Origin: SIG480 sp045636165
GTDB taxonomy: Bacteria > Bacillota > Clostridia > Oscillospirales > JAAYXM01
DNA length: 52,332 bases
Direction of reading: 5' to 3'
Assembly: GCA_045636165.1 (NCBI GenBank)
Contig: JAZTWZ010000095.1
Location: forward strand, 1-52,332
Shown: positions 44,371-52,332 of the stretch, one piece after another
Numbering within the stretch: position 1 is the first letter of the stretch
Layout of the letters: the number at the start of each line of letters is the position of its first letter
Program-made: the position numbers and the translations under genes
Notes under the pieces: model-generated
Database searches by the model: none
What the model saw: the letters and a program-made list of their open reading frames with translations, nothing else
Told to the model about the DNA's origin: nothing

Positions 44371-44399
44371 TTGTTTTCCCGCGGGAATCGTGGTAAAAT
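44371..44399 (+). promoter_or_regulatory. Promoter with palindromic operator for the MFS exporter
   Basis: TTGTTT (44371-44376), 17-bp spacer, TAAAAT (44394-44399). A perfect 12-bp palindrome TTCCCGCGGGAA (44376-44387) fills the spacer, a place where a bound dimeric repressor would block polymerase. Confidence 0.72.
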
Positions 44400-44431
44400 A
44401 AATTGTTTATGGAAATATAAAGTTATGTATA

Positions 44432-44476
44432 TCCGTGGACTGGGCAGGAAAAACCGCGCCCGTTTATCCCCACGGA
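44432..44476 (+). promoter_or_regulatory. Structured 5' leader of the MFS gene
   Basis: TCCGTGG (44432-44438) pairs with CCACGGA (44470-44476); inside, GGGC pairs with GCCC and GG with CC around AAAAA. It lies within the roughly 120-nt untranslated leader. It matches no riboswitch class I recognise and has no terminator tail. Confidence 0.5.
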
Positions 44477-44529
44477 AATCTTTATCAGAAGGGTATCATT
44501 CTTGTTAACACAGAGGAATTATAAGAATT

Positions 44530-45762
44530 ATGAAAAAAAGAAATTCACTACTCAAAATTAAAGGAGTATTTACAGAAGGAACAAGCTTTAGGTTCTTTCT
44601 TTTGTCCGTCCTTATAACGGGTATCTCCTACGGTTTGTATAAAGGTATTCTCGATAACTTCCTTGCGGAGGTTGTACATATCGGCGAGGCGGAAAGAGGC
44701 GTTACGGAGTTCTTCCGTGAGCTTCCGGGAATTCTTCTCGTCTTCATTCTTGCGGCGTTTTATATGCTTTCGGCAGAAAGCCTTTTTAAGGTAGGCGCGG
44801 TCATTATGCTCGTCGGTCTCGGTATGCATGCGGCACTTCCGCCGACAAAGGTGCTCACGATTCTTGCAATCTGCATATACTCAATCGGTGAGCATATACA
44901 GATAGGAATGAAGAGCACGCTCTCGCTGAAGTATGCGACGCCCGGAAGCGGCGGTGCGGCACTTGGAGCACAGACCTCGGTGAATCAGATAGGTACGCTT
45001 CTCGGATATCTCGTAGTCGTTGCGGCGTTTTCACTCATAACTTCGAAACAGCCATTCAATGAGTTCTTCATTCTTGCGGCAGGCCTTGCGCTTGTTGCTG
45101 TGCTTATAAATTTCAAACTCATCGGAAAAAGTGAGACGGACAAGAATAAACGCTTCTATTTCCATAAGAAGTATAAGAAATACTATATGCTCGAAATGTT
45201 CTATGGTGCGAGGAAGCAGGTTTTTCTTACCTTTGGACCGTATGTTCTCATCCGCCAGTACGGCGCGAGCACAGCGACAATCAGCCTTCTCTTTGCGGTT
45301 TCGTCCGTTGCGTGCTTTATCTTCTCGCCGATTATCGGAAAGATTATTGACAGAGTAGGATACAAAGCTGTTATGGTGGCAGATACGCTCATTCTCGTTA
45401 TTGTTTGCTTCTTCTACGGCTTTGCTCATCACATTTTCCCGATGAATATCGCGTTTATCGTATGTTGTGTAAACTATGTTCTCGATGCGGTGATTTCTCT
45501 TGCATCAATGGCATCGAATATGTATGTAAAAGACATTTCCGACAGCGACGAAGAGGTTAAGGCAACAATCTCCACGGGCGTTTCCATAAACCATGTCATT
45601 ACGATATTCATCGCCCTTTTCGGCGGCTGGATTTGGAAGGTTCTCGGAATCGAAACTCTCTTTATCTGCTCGGCAATCCTCGGACTTCTCAACAGTGCTT
45701 ATGCTGCATCAATCAAGACGAAAAAGCAGATTCCTGAAACCTGTGAGGAAACTTGCAAATGA
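44530..45762 (+). CDS. Major facilitator superfamily transporter
   Basis: A 410-residue protein with about 12 membrane segments in two halves split by a basic loop (residues 200-220). Contains GKIIDRVGYK, a weak form of MFS motif A. Substrate unknown; the palindromic promoter suggests inducible control. Ends with overlap of the dus start. Confidence 0.85.
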   Translation: MKKRNSLLKIKGVFTEGTSFRFFLLSVLITGISYGLYKGILDNFLAEVVHIGEAERGVTEFFRELPGILLVFILAAFYMLSAESLFKVGAVIMLVGLGMHAALPPTKVLTILAICIYSIGEHIQIGMKSTLSLKYATPGSGGAALGAQTSVNQIGTLLGYLVVVAAFSLITSKQPFNEFFILAAGLALVAVLINFKLIGKSETDKNKRFYFHKKYKKYYMLEMFYGARKQVFLTFGPYVLIRQYGASTATISLLFAVSSVACFIFSPIIGKIIDRVGYKAVMVADTLILVIVCFFYGFAHHIFPMNIAFIVCCVNYVLDAVISLASMASNMYVKDISDSDEEVKATISTGVSINHVITIFIALFGGWIWKVLGIETLFICSAILGLLNSAYAASIKTKKQIPETCEETCK

Positions 45763-46682
45763 AGCTTTTTTTCGCACCGCTTGAAGGGATAACCACATAC
45801 ACATTCAGAAATACGCATTTTGAGATGTTCGGCGGCGCTGATTCGTATTTTTCGCCGTTTATAAACCCGAGCGACAACGAAAAGGTGAGCAAGAAGGGCT
45901 TTCGCGATATTCTACCCGAAAACAACGGAGAGACTCCGTTTACCGTTCAGGTGCTTACAGCAAACAGTGAGTCGTTTCTCAAATTCTGCGAAAAGGTAAA
46001 ACCGCTTTCGTATGATGAGGTGAATATAAATATCGGCTGTCCTGCATCGACTGTTGTGCGAAAGGGCAGAGGTTCGGGCTTTTTGAAAACGCCCGAGGAT
46101 ATGGATGAATTCTTCTCTGAAATATTTGATAAAACCGATATGAAGGTATCGGTTAAAACGAGAATCGGATATTCTTCACCCGATGAGTTTTCTCGAATTC
46201 TTGAGATTTACAACAAATACCCGATTGAATGCCTCACTGTTCACCCGAGAACGCGCGAACAGCTCTATAACGGAGTTTGTGACATGAACGCATCTTCTAT
46301 TGCATTTAATTTATCGGAGAATAAGCTTTGCTATAACGGCGACATCTGTACGGCAGGTGACTTTCACGGTATAGAAGAAAGGTTTCCGAAGCTTTCTGCC
46401 GTTATGCTCGGGCGCGGAGCTGTTGCAAACCCTGCAATCTTCCGCGAGATCCGCGGTGGAGAGAAACTTTCGACAGATGAGCTTATCGAGTTCACGGCAA
46501 AACTTTCCGAAAAGTACAGAAAAGTTCTCGGTTCGGAGGTTTTTACTCTGCATAAGCTCAAAGAGGTATGGATATACGCGATAAGAAACTTCCCTGAGGA
46601 AACGAAACTCGCAAAAGCGATTAAAAAAGCGGGAGATTTATCTGATTTTATGGCAGCGCTCAAATGCTTGCCGCGGCTTTAA
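45759..46682 (+). CDS. dus: tRNA-dihydrouridine synthase
   Basis: A 307-residue FMN-dependent enzyme. APLEGITTYTFR, catalytic Cys94 in NINIGCPA, KTRIGY, TVHPRTREQ and MLGRGAVANP follow family order. ATG 45759 overlaps the MFS stop (ATGA). Confidence 0.92.
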   Translation: MKLFFAPLEGITTYTFRNTHFEMFGGADSYFSPFINPSDNEKVSKKGFRDILPENNGETPFTVQVLTANSESFLKFCEKVKPLSYDEVNINIGCPASTVVRKGRGSGFLKTPEDMDEFFSEIFDKTDMKVSVKTRIGYSSPDEFSRILEIYNKYPIECLTVHPRTREQLYNGVCDMNASSIAFNLSENKLCYNGDICTAGDFHGIEERFPKLSAVMLGRGAVANPAIFREIRGGEKLSTDELIEFTAKLSEKYRKVLGSEVFTLHKLKEVWIYAIRNFPEETKLAKAIKKAGDLSDFMAALKCLPRL

Positions 46683-46691
46683 GGAGACAAT

Positions 46692-47225
46692 ATGAAAGCA
46701 ATAGTCATATACAAGTCAAAGTACGGTTCGACAAAGCAGTATGCCGAGTGGATAGCAGAAGAACTTTCGGCAGACCTCTTTGATGCAAAGAGCGTGAATG
46801 CTGAAAAGCTTGCGGAATACGACACGATAATCTACGGCGGCGGGCTTTATGCCGAGGTTATAGCAGGCGTTACGCTTATTACGAAGAATATTGATAAGCT
46901 GGATGGCAAAAAGATTATAGTTTTCACGACGGGAATAACTCCGATTGAATACCGCGAGTATTACGACAAGCTCGTTCTTGATAAGAACTTCAAAGGTGAT
47001 ACGAGAGAAAAGGTGAAGGTTTTCAACTTCCTCGGTAAGATGATTCTCGACGAGCTTACACTGCCGCACAGAACGGCAATAAAAGCGCTTAAGAAGCTTA
47101 TGTCGGGAAAAGAAAACCCGACCGAGATGGAAAAGCTTCTCGTTACGCTCTGCGATGCGGACGGCGATTTTACCGACAGGGACGCAATCGCAGAACTTAT
47201 AGAATATGCAAAAGAAGGAATGTGA
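46692..47225 (+). CDS. Flavodoxin-domain protein
   Basis: A 177-residue flavodoxin-like protein. FMN phosphate loop YKSKYGSTKQYAEW (residues 7-20) and GGGLYAEVI. Resembles HemG-type or general flavodoxins; partner unknown. Confidence 0.87.
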   Translation: MKAIVIYKSKYGSTKQYAEWIAEELSADLFDAKSVNAEKLAEYDTIIYGGGLYAEVIAGVTLITKNIDKLDGKKIIVFTTGITPIEYREYYDKLVLDKNFKGDTREKVKVFNFLGKMILDELTLPHRTAIKALKKLMSGKENPTEMEKLLVTLCDADGDFTDRDAIAELIEYAKEGM

Positions 47226-47229
47226 AAAG

Positions 47230-47937
47230 ATGCTCGATGCGATACTTTTTGATCTGGACGGAACACTTCTTCCGATGGATAATGACGAATTTATAAAAGG
47301 CTATCTCGGTCTTATAGCTAAGGTAGCGATACCGTGGGGATATACCTCCCCTGAAGAAACCGTTGCAGCCCTCTGGAAAGGCGTTGCCGCAATGGTAAAA
47401 AACAACGGTGAAATGTCAAACTATGAGGCATTCTGGAAAAGGTTCGAAGAGGTTCTCGGACGCGACTGTTCGGAAGATGTTCCGAAGTTTGACAAGTTTT
47501 ATGCAAATGAGTTTATGCAGCTTTCATCACTTTGTGCGCCGACACCGCTTGCAAAAGAGGCGGTCGCTGAGGCAAGAAAAAAGGCGAAATATGTTATTCT
47601 TGCATCAAACCCCGTTTTCCCGATGGTTGCAACCGAAATGCGAATGGGGTGGACAGGGCTTTCTCCCAATGATTTTGATTGGGTAACAAACTATTCGAAT
47701 TCAGGACATTGTAAGCCGAATCCTGACTATTACAGTGATATTTTAAAAAGGTTTGATATAAACCCCGAGAAATGCGTCATGATAGGAAACGATGTAAAAG
47801 AGGACTATCTCGCATCAAAAGAGGTCGGTGTTTCATCGTTCATCGTAACAGATTATATAATAAACCGTGAGAATGAAAAATTTGATTGTCCGAGCGGTAC
47901 ATATACCGATATGATAGAGTATATAAAGAAGTTATAG
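47230..47937 (+). CDS. HAD superfamily hydrolase
   Basis: A 235-residue HAD phosphatase. Motif I ILFDLDGTLLP (5-15), cap domain, motif II LASNP, KPNPDYY and motif IV MIGNDVKED. Substrate unknown. ATG 47230 is preferred to an ATG 24 bp upstream because AAGGAATGTG is suitably spaced. Confidence 0.88.
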   Translation: MLDAILFDLDGTLLPMDNDEFIKGYLGLIAKVAIPWGYTSPEETVAALWKGVAAMVKNNGEMSNYEAFWKRFEEVLGRDCSEDVPKFDKFYANEFMQLSSLCAPTPLAKEAVAEARKKAKYVILASNPVFPMVATEMRMGWTGLSPNDFDWVTNYSNSGHCKPNPDYYSDILKRFDINPEKCVMIGNDVKEDYLASKEVGVSSFIVTDYIINRENEKFDCPSGTYTDMIEYIKKL

Positions 47938-47945
47938 GTTATATT

Positions 47946-47981
47946 ATTTGCAGGCTGTTTGTGCAGTCTGCAAATTTTTTT
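47946..47981 (+). terminator. Intrinsic terminator after the HAD gene
   Basis: ATTTGCAGGCTG (47946-47957) pairs with CAGTCTGCAAAT (47964-47975), 6-nt loop, then T7. Confidence 0.92.
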
Positions 47982-47990
47982 AAAAAAGTC

Positions 47991-48022
47991 TTGCATTTGC
48001 ATTATATGCGGTATATAATGCA
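47991..48022 (+). promoter_or_regulatory. Promoter of the Na/Pi cotransporter with overlapping inverted repeat
   Basis: TTGCAT (47991-47996), 17-bp spacer, TATAAT (48014-48019). A perfect inverted repeat, TGCATTATAT (47998-48007) and ATATAATGCA (48013-48022) with a GCGGT centre, covers spacer and -10: a strong candidate operator. Confidence 0.8.
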
Positions 48023-48044
48023 AAATGGATAAGAAGGGAAATAA

Positions 48045-48089
48045 ATGAAAAAAAGAAAAAGAAAGGAAAAAAAGAATGACAATTTTTGA
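48045..48089 (+). CDS. Possible 14-residue Lys/Arg-rich leader peptide
   Basis: ATG 48045 after AAGAAGGG opens a 14-codon frame, MKKRKRKEKKNDNF, stopping at 48087-48089, past the start of the cotransporter gene in another frame. Nine of 14 residues are Lys or Arg. It may couple translation or be chance in an A-rich leader. Confidence 0.35.
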   Translation: MKKRKRKEKKNDNF

Positions 48090-49821
48090 TGTTTTGACGC
48101 TTATAGGCGGCTTGTGCCTGTTCCTCTTTGGTATGGACCTTATGGGACAGGCTCTTGAGAGAAGTGCAGGAAGCCGACTTCGTAACATTTTGGGGCGTCT
48201 TACAAAAAACAAATTTGCAGGGCTTTTAACAGGTCTTTGCGTAACTGCAGTTATCCAGAGTTCATCTGCGACGACTGTTATGGTAGTAGGTTTTGTAAAC
48301 TCTTCTCTTATGACGCTCAAACAGGCAATCGGCGTTATCATGGGAGCAAACATCGGTACAACGGTTACCGCGTGGATACTTTCTCTCGGCGGAATACAGG
48401 GTGATAATATTATCCTCTCGCTTTTGAAGCCGACATCGTTCACGCCCGTTCTTGCGCTTGTCGGAATAATTTTCTATATGTTCATAAAAGACAAGAGAAA
48501 GAAAGATTTCGGTATAATCTTCCTCGGGTTTGCAACTCTTATGTTCGGAATGGATACTATGTCAGATGCGGTTGCAGGGCTTAAGAATGTTCCTGCATTT
48601 GCCGAATTGTTTATTATGTTCAAAAACCCGATTCTCGGCGTTGCGGCAGGTGCAATTCTCACGGCTATCATCCAGTCAAGCTCGGCATCTGTCGGTATCT
48701 TGCAGGCTCTTGCGGTTACGGGGCAGGTAAGCTACGGTGCGGCAATTCCGATAATTATGGGTCAGAATATAGGTACATGTATAACAGCGATAATTTCTTG
48801 CTTCGGAACAAACAGAAATGCAAAGCGCGCAGCGCTTGTTCACCTCACATTTAATGTGTTGGGTACGGCTATATGCCTTATCATATTCACGCTCGTAAAG
48901 AGCTTCTTTGTAGTTCCGTTGTTTGACGAAGGTGCAACGATGGCGGGAATTGCGATTTCCCACTCATTGTTCAATGTGTTCTGTACGGCGATTCTCTTCC
49001 CGATGTCGGGACTCTTGGAAAAAATTGCAATCAGGCTTATCCCTGATGCAAAGGGAGAAGAGAAGAAAGTTGAGATTGACGAGCGTCTCCTCGCAACTCC
49101 GGCAATCGCGCTTGAGCAGTGCCACTCTCTTGCGGTGGAAATGTTTGACTGCGCTGTGAAGACATTGCAGGGAGGACTTCTGGCGTTTAAGAATTATTCA
49201 CCTGCTCTTGCGGATGAAATCTGCGAAAACGAGGAAAAGACAGACCATTACGAGGATATTATCGGAACCTTCCTTGTTAAACTCAGTTCTTATGAGCTCT
49301 CGAAAAGAGATAGTGCGGAAGCTGCAAAGCTTCTTAAGCTTATCGGAGATTTCGAGAGAATCTCAGACCACGGCGTAAATCTTCTCAAATCAGCAGAGGA
49401 GCTTATGGAAAAGAAAATCGTGCTTACCGATGCGGCTGTTTCAGAGCTTGAGGTTATATTTGGAGCAACGGATGAAATTCTTGATACAACCCGTCGAGCA
49501 TTCATCGAAAACGATATGGATGCGGCGCATAGTGTCGAGCCGCTTGAACAGGTTATCGACAATCTCAAGGAAGTTCTCCGCGCAAGACATATTGTGAGAC
49601 TTCAGCAGGGAGAGTGCTCTATCGAGGCAGGTTTTGTCTGGTCGGATATTCTTACGAATATCGGAAGAAGTTCTGACCACTGCTCGAATATTGCAGGCTG
49701 CGTGATTGATATGGCAGACTCTTCGTTTAATCTCCATGAAGAAATCAGAGCGTTCCGCGATACGGACGGTCTCTTTAAGGAAAGATACGAAGAATACAGC
49801 AGAAAATATCAGCTTAATTAA
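48076..49821 (+). CDS. Na/Pi cotransporter with C-terminal PhoU-like domain
   Basis: A 581-residue protein: two inverted Na/Pi repeats with QSSSATT (about 61-67) and QSSSASV (about 199-205), then a helical PhoU-like domain (about 345-560). It takes up phosphate with sodium. AAAGGA lies 9 bp before the ATG, inside the possible leader peptide. Confidence 0.92.
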   Translation: MTIFDVLTLIGGLCLFLFGMDLMGQALERSAGSRLRNILGRLTKNKFAGLLTGLCVTAVIQSSSATTVMVVGFVNSSLMTLKQAIGVIMGANIGTTVTAWILSLGGIQGDNIILSLLKPTSFTPVLALVGIIFYMFIKDKRKKDFGIIFLGFATLMFGMDTMSDAVAGLKNVPAFAELFIMFKNPILGVAAGAILTAIIQSSSASVGILQALAVTGQVSYGAAIPIIMGQNIGTCITAIISCFGTNRNAKRAALVHLTFNVLGTAICLIIFTLVKSFFVVPLFDEGATMAGIAISHSLFNVFCTAILFPMSGLLEKIAIRLIPDAKGEEKKVEIDERLLATPAIALEQCHSLAVEMFDCAVKTLQGGLLAFKNYSPALADEICENEEKTDHYEDIIGTFLVKLSSYELSKRDSAEAAKLLKLIGDFERISDHGVNLLKSAEELMEKKIVLTDAAVSELEVIFGATDEILDTTRRAFIENDMDAAHSVEPLEQVIDNLKEVLRARHIVRLQQGECSIEAGFVWSDILTNIGRSSDHCSNIAGCVIDMADSSFNLHEEIRAFRDTDGLFKERYEEYSRKYQLN

Positions 49822-49858
49822 AAAATACAGGGAATGGAAAGTCATTCCCTGTATTTTT
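49821..49858 (+). terminator. Intrinsic terminator after the cotransporter
   Basis: AAAAATACAGGGAATG (49821-49836), 6-nt loop, and its perfect complement at 49843-49858 ending T5. Confidence 0.93.
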
Positions 49859-49868
49859 GTATATTCTT

Positions 49869-49897
49869 TTGAAATAAATGCAAAATAAAGGTAAAAT
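49869..49897 (+). promoter_or_regulatory. Sigma-A promoter for the alcohol dehydrogenase
   Basis: TTGAAA (49869-49874), 17-bp spacer, TAAAAT (49892-49897). Confidence 0.8.
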
Positions 49898-49917
49898 ATT
49901 TTAAAAGGAGATCGACA

Positions 49918-50976
49918 ATGAAAGGTTATGCGATGCTTAAAATCGGCAAAACCGGTTGGATAGAAAAGGAGAGACCGAAATGCGGTGAACTTGATGCGAT
50001 ATGCCGACCCATTGCGCTTGCGCCTTGCACTTCGGACATACACACTGTATGGGAAGGTGCGCTCGGTGAGCGCGAGAATATGATTTTAGGGCACGAGGCT
50101 GTCGGAGAGGTTGTTGAGGTCGGAAGCCTTGTCCGCGATTTTAAGCCGGGAGACCGTGTTCTTATTTCGGCAATCACACCAGACTGGGGAAAAACCGAAG
50201 CGCAGGGCGGATACTCCATGCATTCGGGCGGTATGCTCTCGGGATGGAAGTTTTCAAACTTCAAAGACGGTGTTTTTTCGGAGTTTTTCCATGTAAACGA
50301 AGCTGATGCAAACTTAGCTCACCTTCCTGACGGAATGGACCTTGCCGCGGCGTGTATGATAAGTGATATGGTGCCGACGGGGGTCCACGGTGCAGAGCTT
50401 TGCAATATAGCATTTGGAGATAATGTCGCGGTTATAGGTATTGGTCCTGTCGGGCTTATGTCGGTTGCGGCATCTGCGATACGGGGTGCTGCACGAATCT
50501 TCGCCGTCGGATCCCGTCCCAACTGCGTAGCACTTGCAAAGGAGTATGGTGCAACGGATGTAGTCAACTACCGCGAAGGCAATATTGCAGACCAGATTCT
50601 TTCTCTTACTGACGGCAGGGGTGTTGACAAGGTGGTCGTTGCAGGTGGAGATAACGATACATTTGTTGATGCGGTAAGGATGCTTAAGCCCGGTGGAATA
50701 ATCGGAAATGTAAACTACCTCGGTGAGGGCGATTCGGTAAAGATTCCGAGAATTGAGTGGGGCTGCGGAATGGGGCATAAGGATATCAGAGGCGGTCTTA
50801 TGCCCGGTGGAAGACTTCGCTCAGAGCGACTTGCGAGACTTGTAATGACGGGACGACTTCACCCCGAAAAACTCGTAACACACACATTCCACGGCTTTGA
50901 GGGGGTAGAAGAGGCCCTTGTGCTTATGAAGGATAAACCGAAAGACCTCATAAAGCCGCTTGTTATTATTGATTAA
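49918..50976 (+). CDS. adh: NADP-dependent secondary (isopropanol-type) alcohol dehydrogenase
   Basis: A 352-residue zinc medium-chain dehydrogenase very similar over its whole length to Clostridium beijerinckii secondary alcohol dehydrogenase, as recalled. Catalytic zinc ligands Cys37, His59, Glu60 and Asp150; Rossmann GIGPVG (174-179); and Gly198, Ser199, Arg200, Tyr218, the residues that give NADP preference. It reduces ketones such as acetone. AAAAGGAG upstream; single-gene transcript. Confidence 0.93.
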   Translation: MKGYAMLKIGKTGWIEKERPKCGELDAICRPIALAPCTSDIHTVWEGALGERENMILGHEAVGEVVEVGSLVRDFKPGDRVLISAITPDWGKTEAQGGYSMHSGGMLSGWKFSNFKDGVFSEFFHVNEADANLAHLPDGMDLAAACMISDMVPTGVHGAELCNIAFGDNVAVIGIGPVGLMSVAASAIRGAARIFAVGSRPNCVALAKEYGATDVVNYREGNIADQILSLTDGRGVDKVVVAGGDNDTFVDAVRMLKPGGIIGNVNYLGEGDSVKIPRIEWGCGMGHKDIRGGLMPGGRLRSERLARLVMTGRLHPEKLVTHTFHGFEGVEEALVLMKDKPKDLIKPLVIID

Positions 50977-50988
50977 GCCGAAAAAAGA

Positions 50989-51017
50989 TTGACTTTTCAA
51001 TAAAAATGTTGTAAAAT
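50989..51017 (+). promoter_or_regulatory. Sigma-A promoter for the pheS T-box leader
   Basis: TTGACT (50989-50994), 17-bp spacer, TAAAAT (51012-51017). Confidence 0.87.
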
Positions 51018-51023
51018 ACACTT

Positions 51024-51275
51024 TGGACTGTGAAGGTGTGTAAGTAGCCGTCATCATATCGGAAAAGAGAACGGAAATCGGCAGGCTGTGAGTTTCCGTA
51101 CCGTGGGTGGCGAGTGAATTTCAGCATTGGAGTCTTCTGCGAAATTCGAAAGATATAAGCAGGGTGTCGGCGTCCACGAAATGACGCATCAAAAGTGCAG
51201 AAAGCTATTTCTGTATTTGGGTGGTACCGCGGGCAATTTCAGCTCGTCCCGATTTATCGGGGCGAGCTTTTTTTA
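51024..51275 (+). promoter_or_regulatory. tRNA-Phe T-box riboswitch
   Basis: The canonical T-box TGGGTGGTACCGCGGG is at 51218-51233, followed by a terminator: 51241-51253 pairs with 51256-51268, then T7. The specifier is read as TTC (Phe) at 51120-51122, in the GAATTTCAGCATTGGAG context. Uncharged tRNA-Phe would stabilise the antiterminator and turn on pheS. Confidence 0.93.
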
Positions 51276-51298
51276 TTATCTATGAAAGGAAGATGAAA

Positions 51299-52332
51299 AT
51301 GTCAGAGAAAACAAACGAACTCAAGTCGCAATTCCTGTCAGAACTCGAAGTCTGTGAAACAATGGACGCTCTTGAGGAAATAAGAGTAAAATATCTCGGC
51401 AAGAAGGGTCTTGTAACAGAGCTTTTGAAGGATATGAAGAGCCTCTCTAATGAAGAGAAGAAGACCTTCGGTCAGGCAGTCAATGTCCTTAAGGAAGAAG
51501 TTTCCGATAAGATTTCGGAGAAGCGCGAGGAGATAAAGCAGAAGGAGATTGAGCGCGAAAACAGTCTTATGCCGGAGTTTGATGTATCTGCTCCTGCAGA
51601 CCTTACACGCGGCTCATATCATCCGATAACTCTCGTTCAGCGTCAGTGCGAGGAGATATTCCGTTCAATGGGCTTTGCCGTTGAAGATTACAGTGAGGTA
51701 GTTACGGACTATGAGTGCTTCGAGGCTCTCAATATCCCGAAGAACCATCCTGCCCGTGATATGCAGGATACATACTATCTTGAAAACGGTCAGCTTCTTA
51801 AGTCCCACACCTCGGCTGCACAGAACGCGATTTATAAGAAGTATAAAGACGCGCTCATAAACGAGGGCAAGCCGATTAAGGCAATCTTCCCGGGCCGTTG
51901 CTTCAGAAACGAGGCGACAGATGCTTGCCACGAGAACACATTCTTCCAGATGGAAGGTGTTATGGTTGATAAGAATATATCAATCTCAAACCTCATCTTC
52001 TTTATGAAGACCATGCTTTCCGAGGTTTTTCAGAAGGATATCAAGGTTCGTCTCCGTCCGGGCTTCTTCCCGTTCGTTGAACCGGGCTTTGAGCTTGATA
52101 TAAGCTGCCTCATCTGCGGCGGCGAGGGCTGCGCTTCCTGTAAGCACAGCGGATGGCTTGAGCTTTGCCCATGCGGTATGATTCACCCTGAAGTACTTCG
52201 CGCAGGCGGAATCGACCCCGAGGAATATACGGGCTTTGCTTTCGGCCTCGGTTTAACGCGACTTGCAATGATGAAATACGGCGTAAAAGATATCCGCGAC
52301 TTAAACTCGGGAAGCCTTAAGGTTCTTTCTCA
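51299..52332 (+). CDS. pheS: Phenylalanyl-tRNA synthetase alpha subunit, truncated by window end
   Basis: 344 codons, cut only a few residues from the expected C-terminus. N-terminal coiled coil (about 1-85), then the class II catalytic core: HTSAAQN, motif 2 at FRNEATDACHENTFFQMEG (from 202) and motif 3 GFAFGLGLTRLAMM. A Cys cluster (Cys270, 273, 278, 281) lies in the core. Start ATG 51299, 8 bp after AAAGGA. pheT should follow outside. Confidence 0.95.
   Translation, partial: MSEKTNELKSQFLSELEVCETMDALEEIRVKYLGKKGLVTELLKDMKSLSNEEKKTFGQAVNVLKEEVSDKISEKREEIKQKEIERENSLMPEFDVSAPADLTRGSYHPITLVQRQCEEIFRSMGFAVEDYSEVVTDYECFEALNIPKNHPARDMQDTYYLENGQLLKSHTSAAQNAIYKKYKDALINEGKPIKAIFPGRCFRNEATDACHENTFFQMEGVMVDKNISISNLIFFMKTMLSEVFQKDIKVRLRPGFFPFVEPGFELDISCLICGGEGCASCKHSGWLELCPCGMIHPEVLRAGGIDPEEYTGFAFGLGLTRLAMMKYGVKDIRDLNSGSLKVLS

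Overview
The window is chromosomal DNA from a spore-forming member of the Firmicutes, class Clostridia. The evidence is the set of sporulation genes (spoIIP, yabP, yabQ, yqfC, yqfD, a SpoVB-type flippase), GdpP c-di-AMP phosphodiesterase, a tRNA-Phe T-box leader, strong AGGAGG-type ribosome binding sites, GTG/TTG starts and sigma-A promoters that nearly all have 17-bp spacers. An uncultured gut-type Oscillospirales-like lineage would fit, but the sequence alone does not settle the family. No rRNA, tRNA, CRISPR array, insertion sequence or prophage was found. Almost every stretch is coding, and most genes read rightward.

Layout. 1-5.3 kb: translation quality and cofactor genes (dtd, a metallo-beta-lactamase-fold hydrolase, hemZ), a uridine-kinase-like protein, a zinc-ribbon protein and an adenosine-type deaminase. 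5.3-11.1 kb: the classic yab cluster (SpoVB/YabM, mazG, HU, rqcP, yabP, yabQ, divIC, yabR) followed by spoIIP. 11.2-14.6 kb: a membrane protein, a DEDDh exonuclease, an E2-like protein without its catalytic His and a divergent RadC. 14.7-19.7 kb: TepA (ClpP-like), a DUF1858 redox protein, trmK-nif3, rqcH and a convergent unknown gene. 19.7-24.8 kb: a lipoprotein gene broken by an in-frame TGA, an NhaC antiporter, yqeG, aroQ, efp, a Cys/Asp-rich zinc protein and a degenerate secreted polysaccharide-deacetylase-like protein. 24.9-35.2 kb: an alanine/glycine symporter, rodA, then gdpP-rplI-dnaB-tilS-hpt-ftsH. 35.3-38.8 kb: Lrp regulator plus a second alanine/glycine symporter, an unexplained noncoding segment and a membrane glycosyltransferase. 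38.9-47.9 kb: yqfC-yqfD-phoH-ybeY-dgkA-rlmCD-traX, an MFS exporter, dus, a flavodoxin and a HAD hydrolase. 48.0-52.3 kb: Na/Pi cotransporter, NADP-type secondary alcohol dehydrogenase and T-box-controlled pheS, cut by the window end only a few codons before its expected stop.

The genes serve translation fidelity and rescue (dtd, rqcH, rqcP, efp, trmK, tilS, dus, rlmCD, pheS), envelope and spore building, DNA replication and nucleotide hygiene, and ion or amino-acid transport. No multigene defence, biosynthetic or mobile system is evident. The best leads are regulatory or non-canonical: a perfect bidirectional terminator inside the coding sequence of the gene facing rqcH, two promoter-overlapping palindromes (MFS exporter, Na/Pi cotransporter), a structured leader, an unexplained intergenic element at 37.3-37.5 kb, a split lipoprotein gene, and three proteins that keep a fold but lack catalytic residues.
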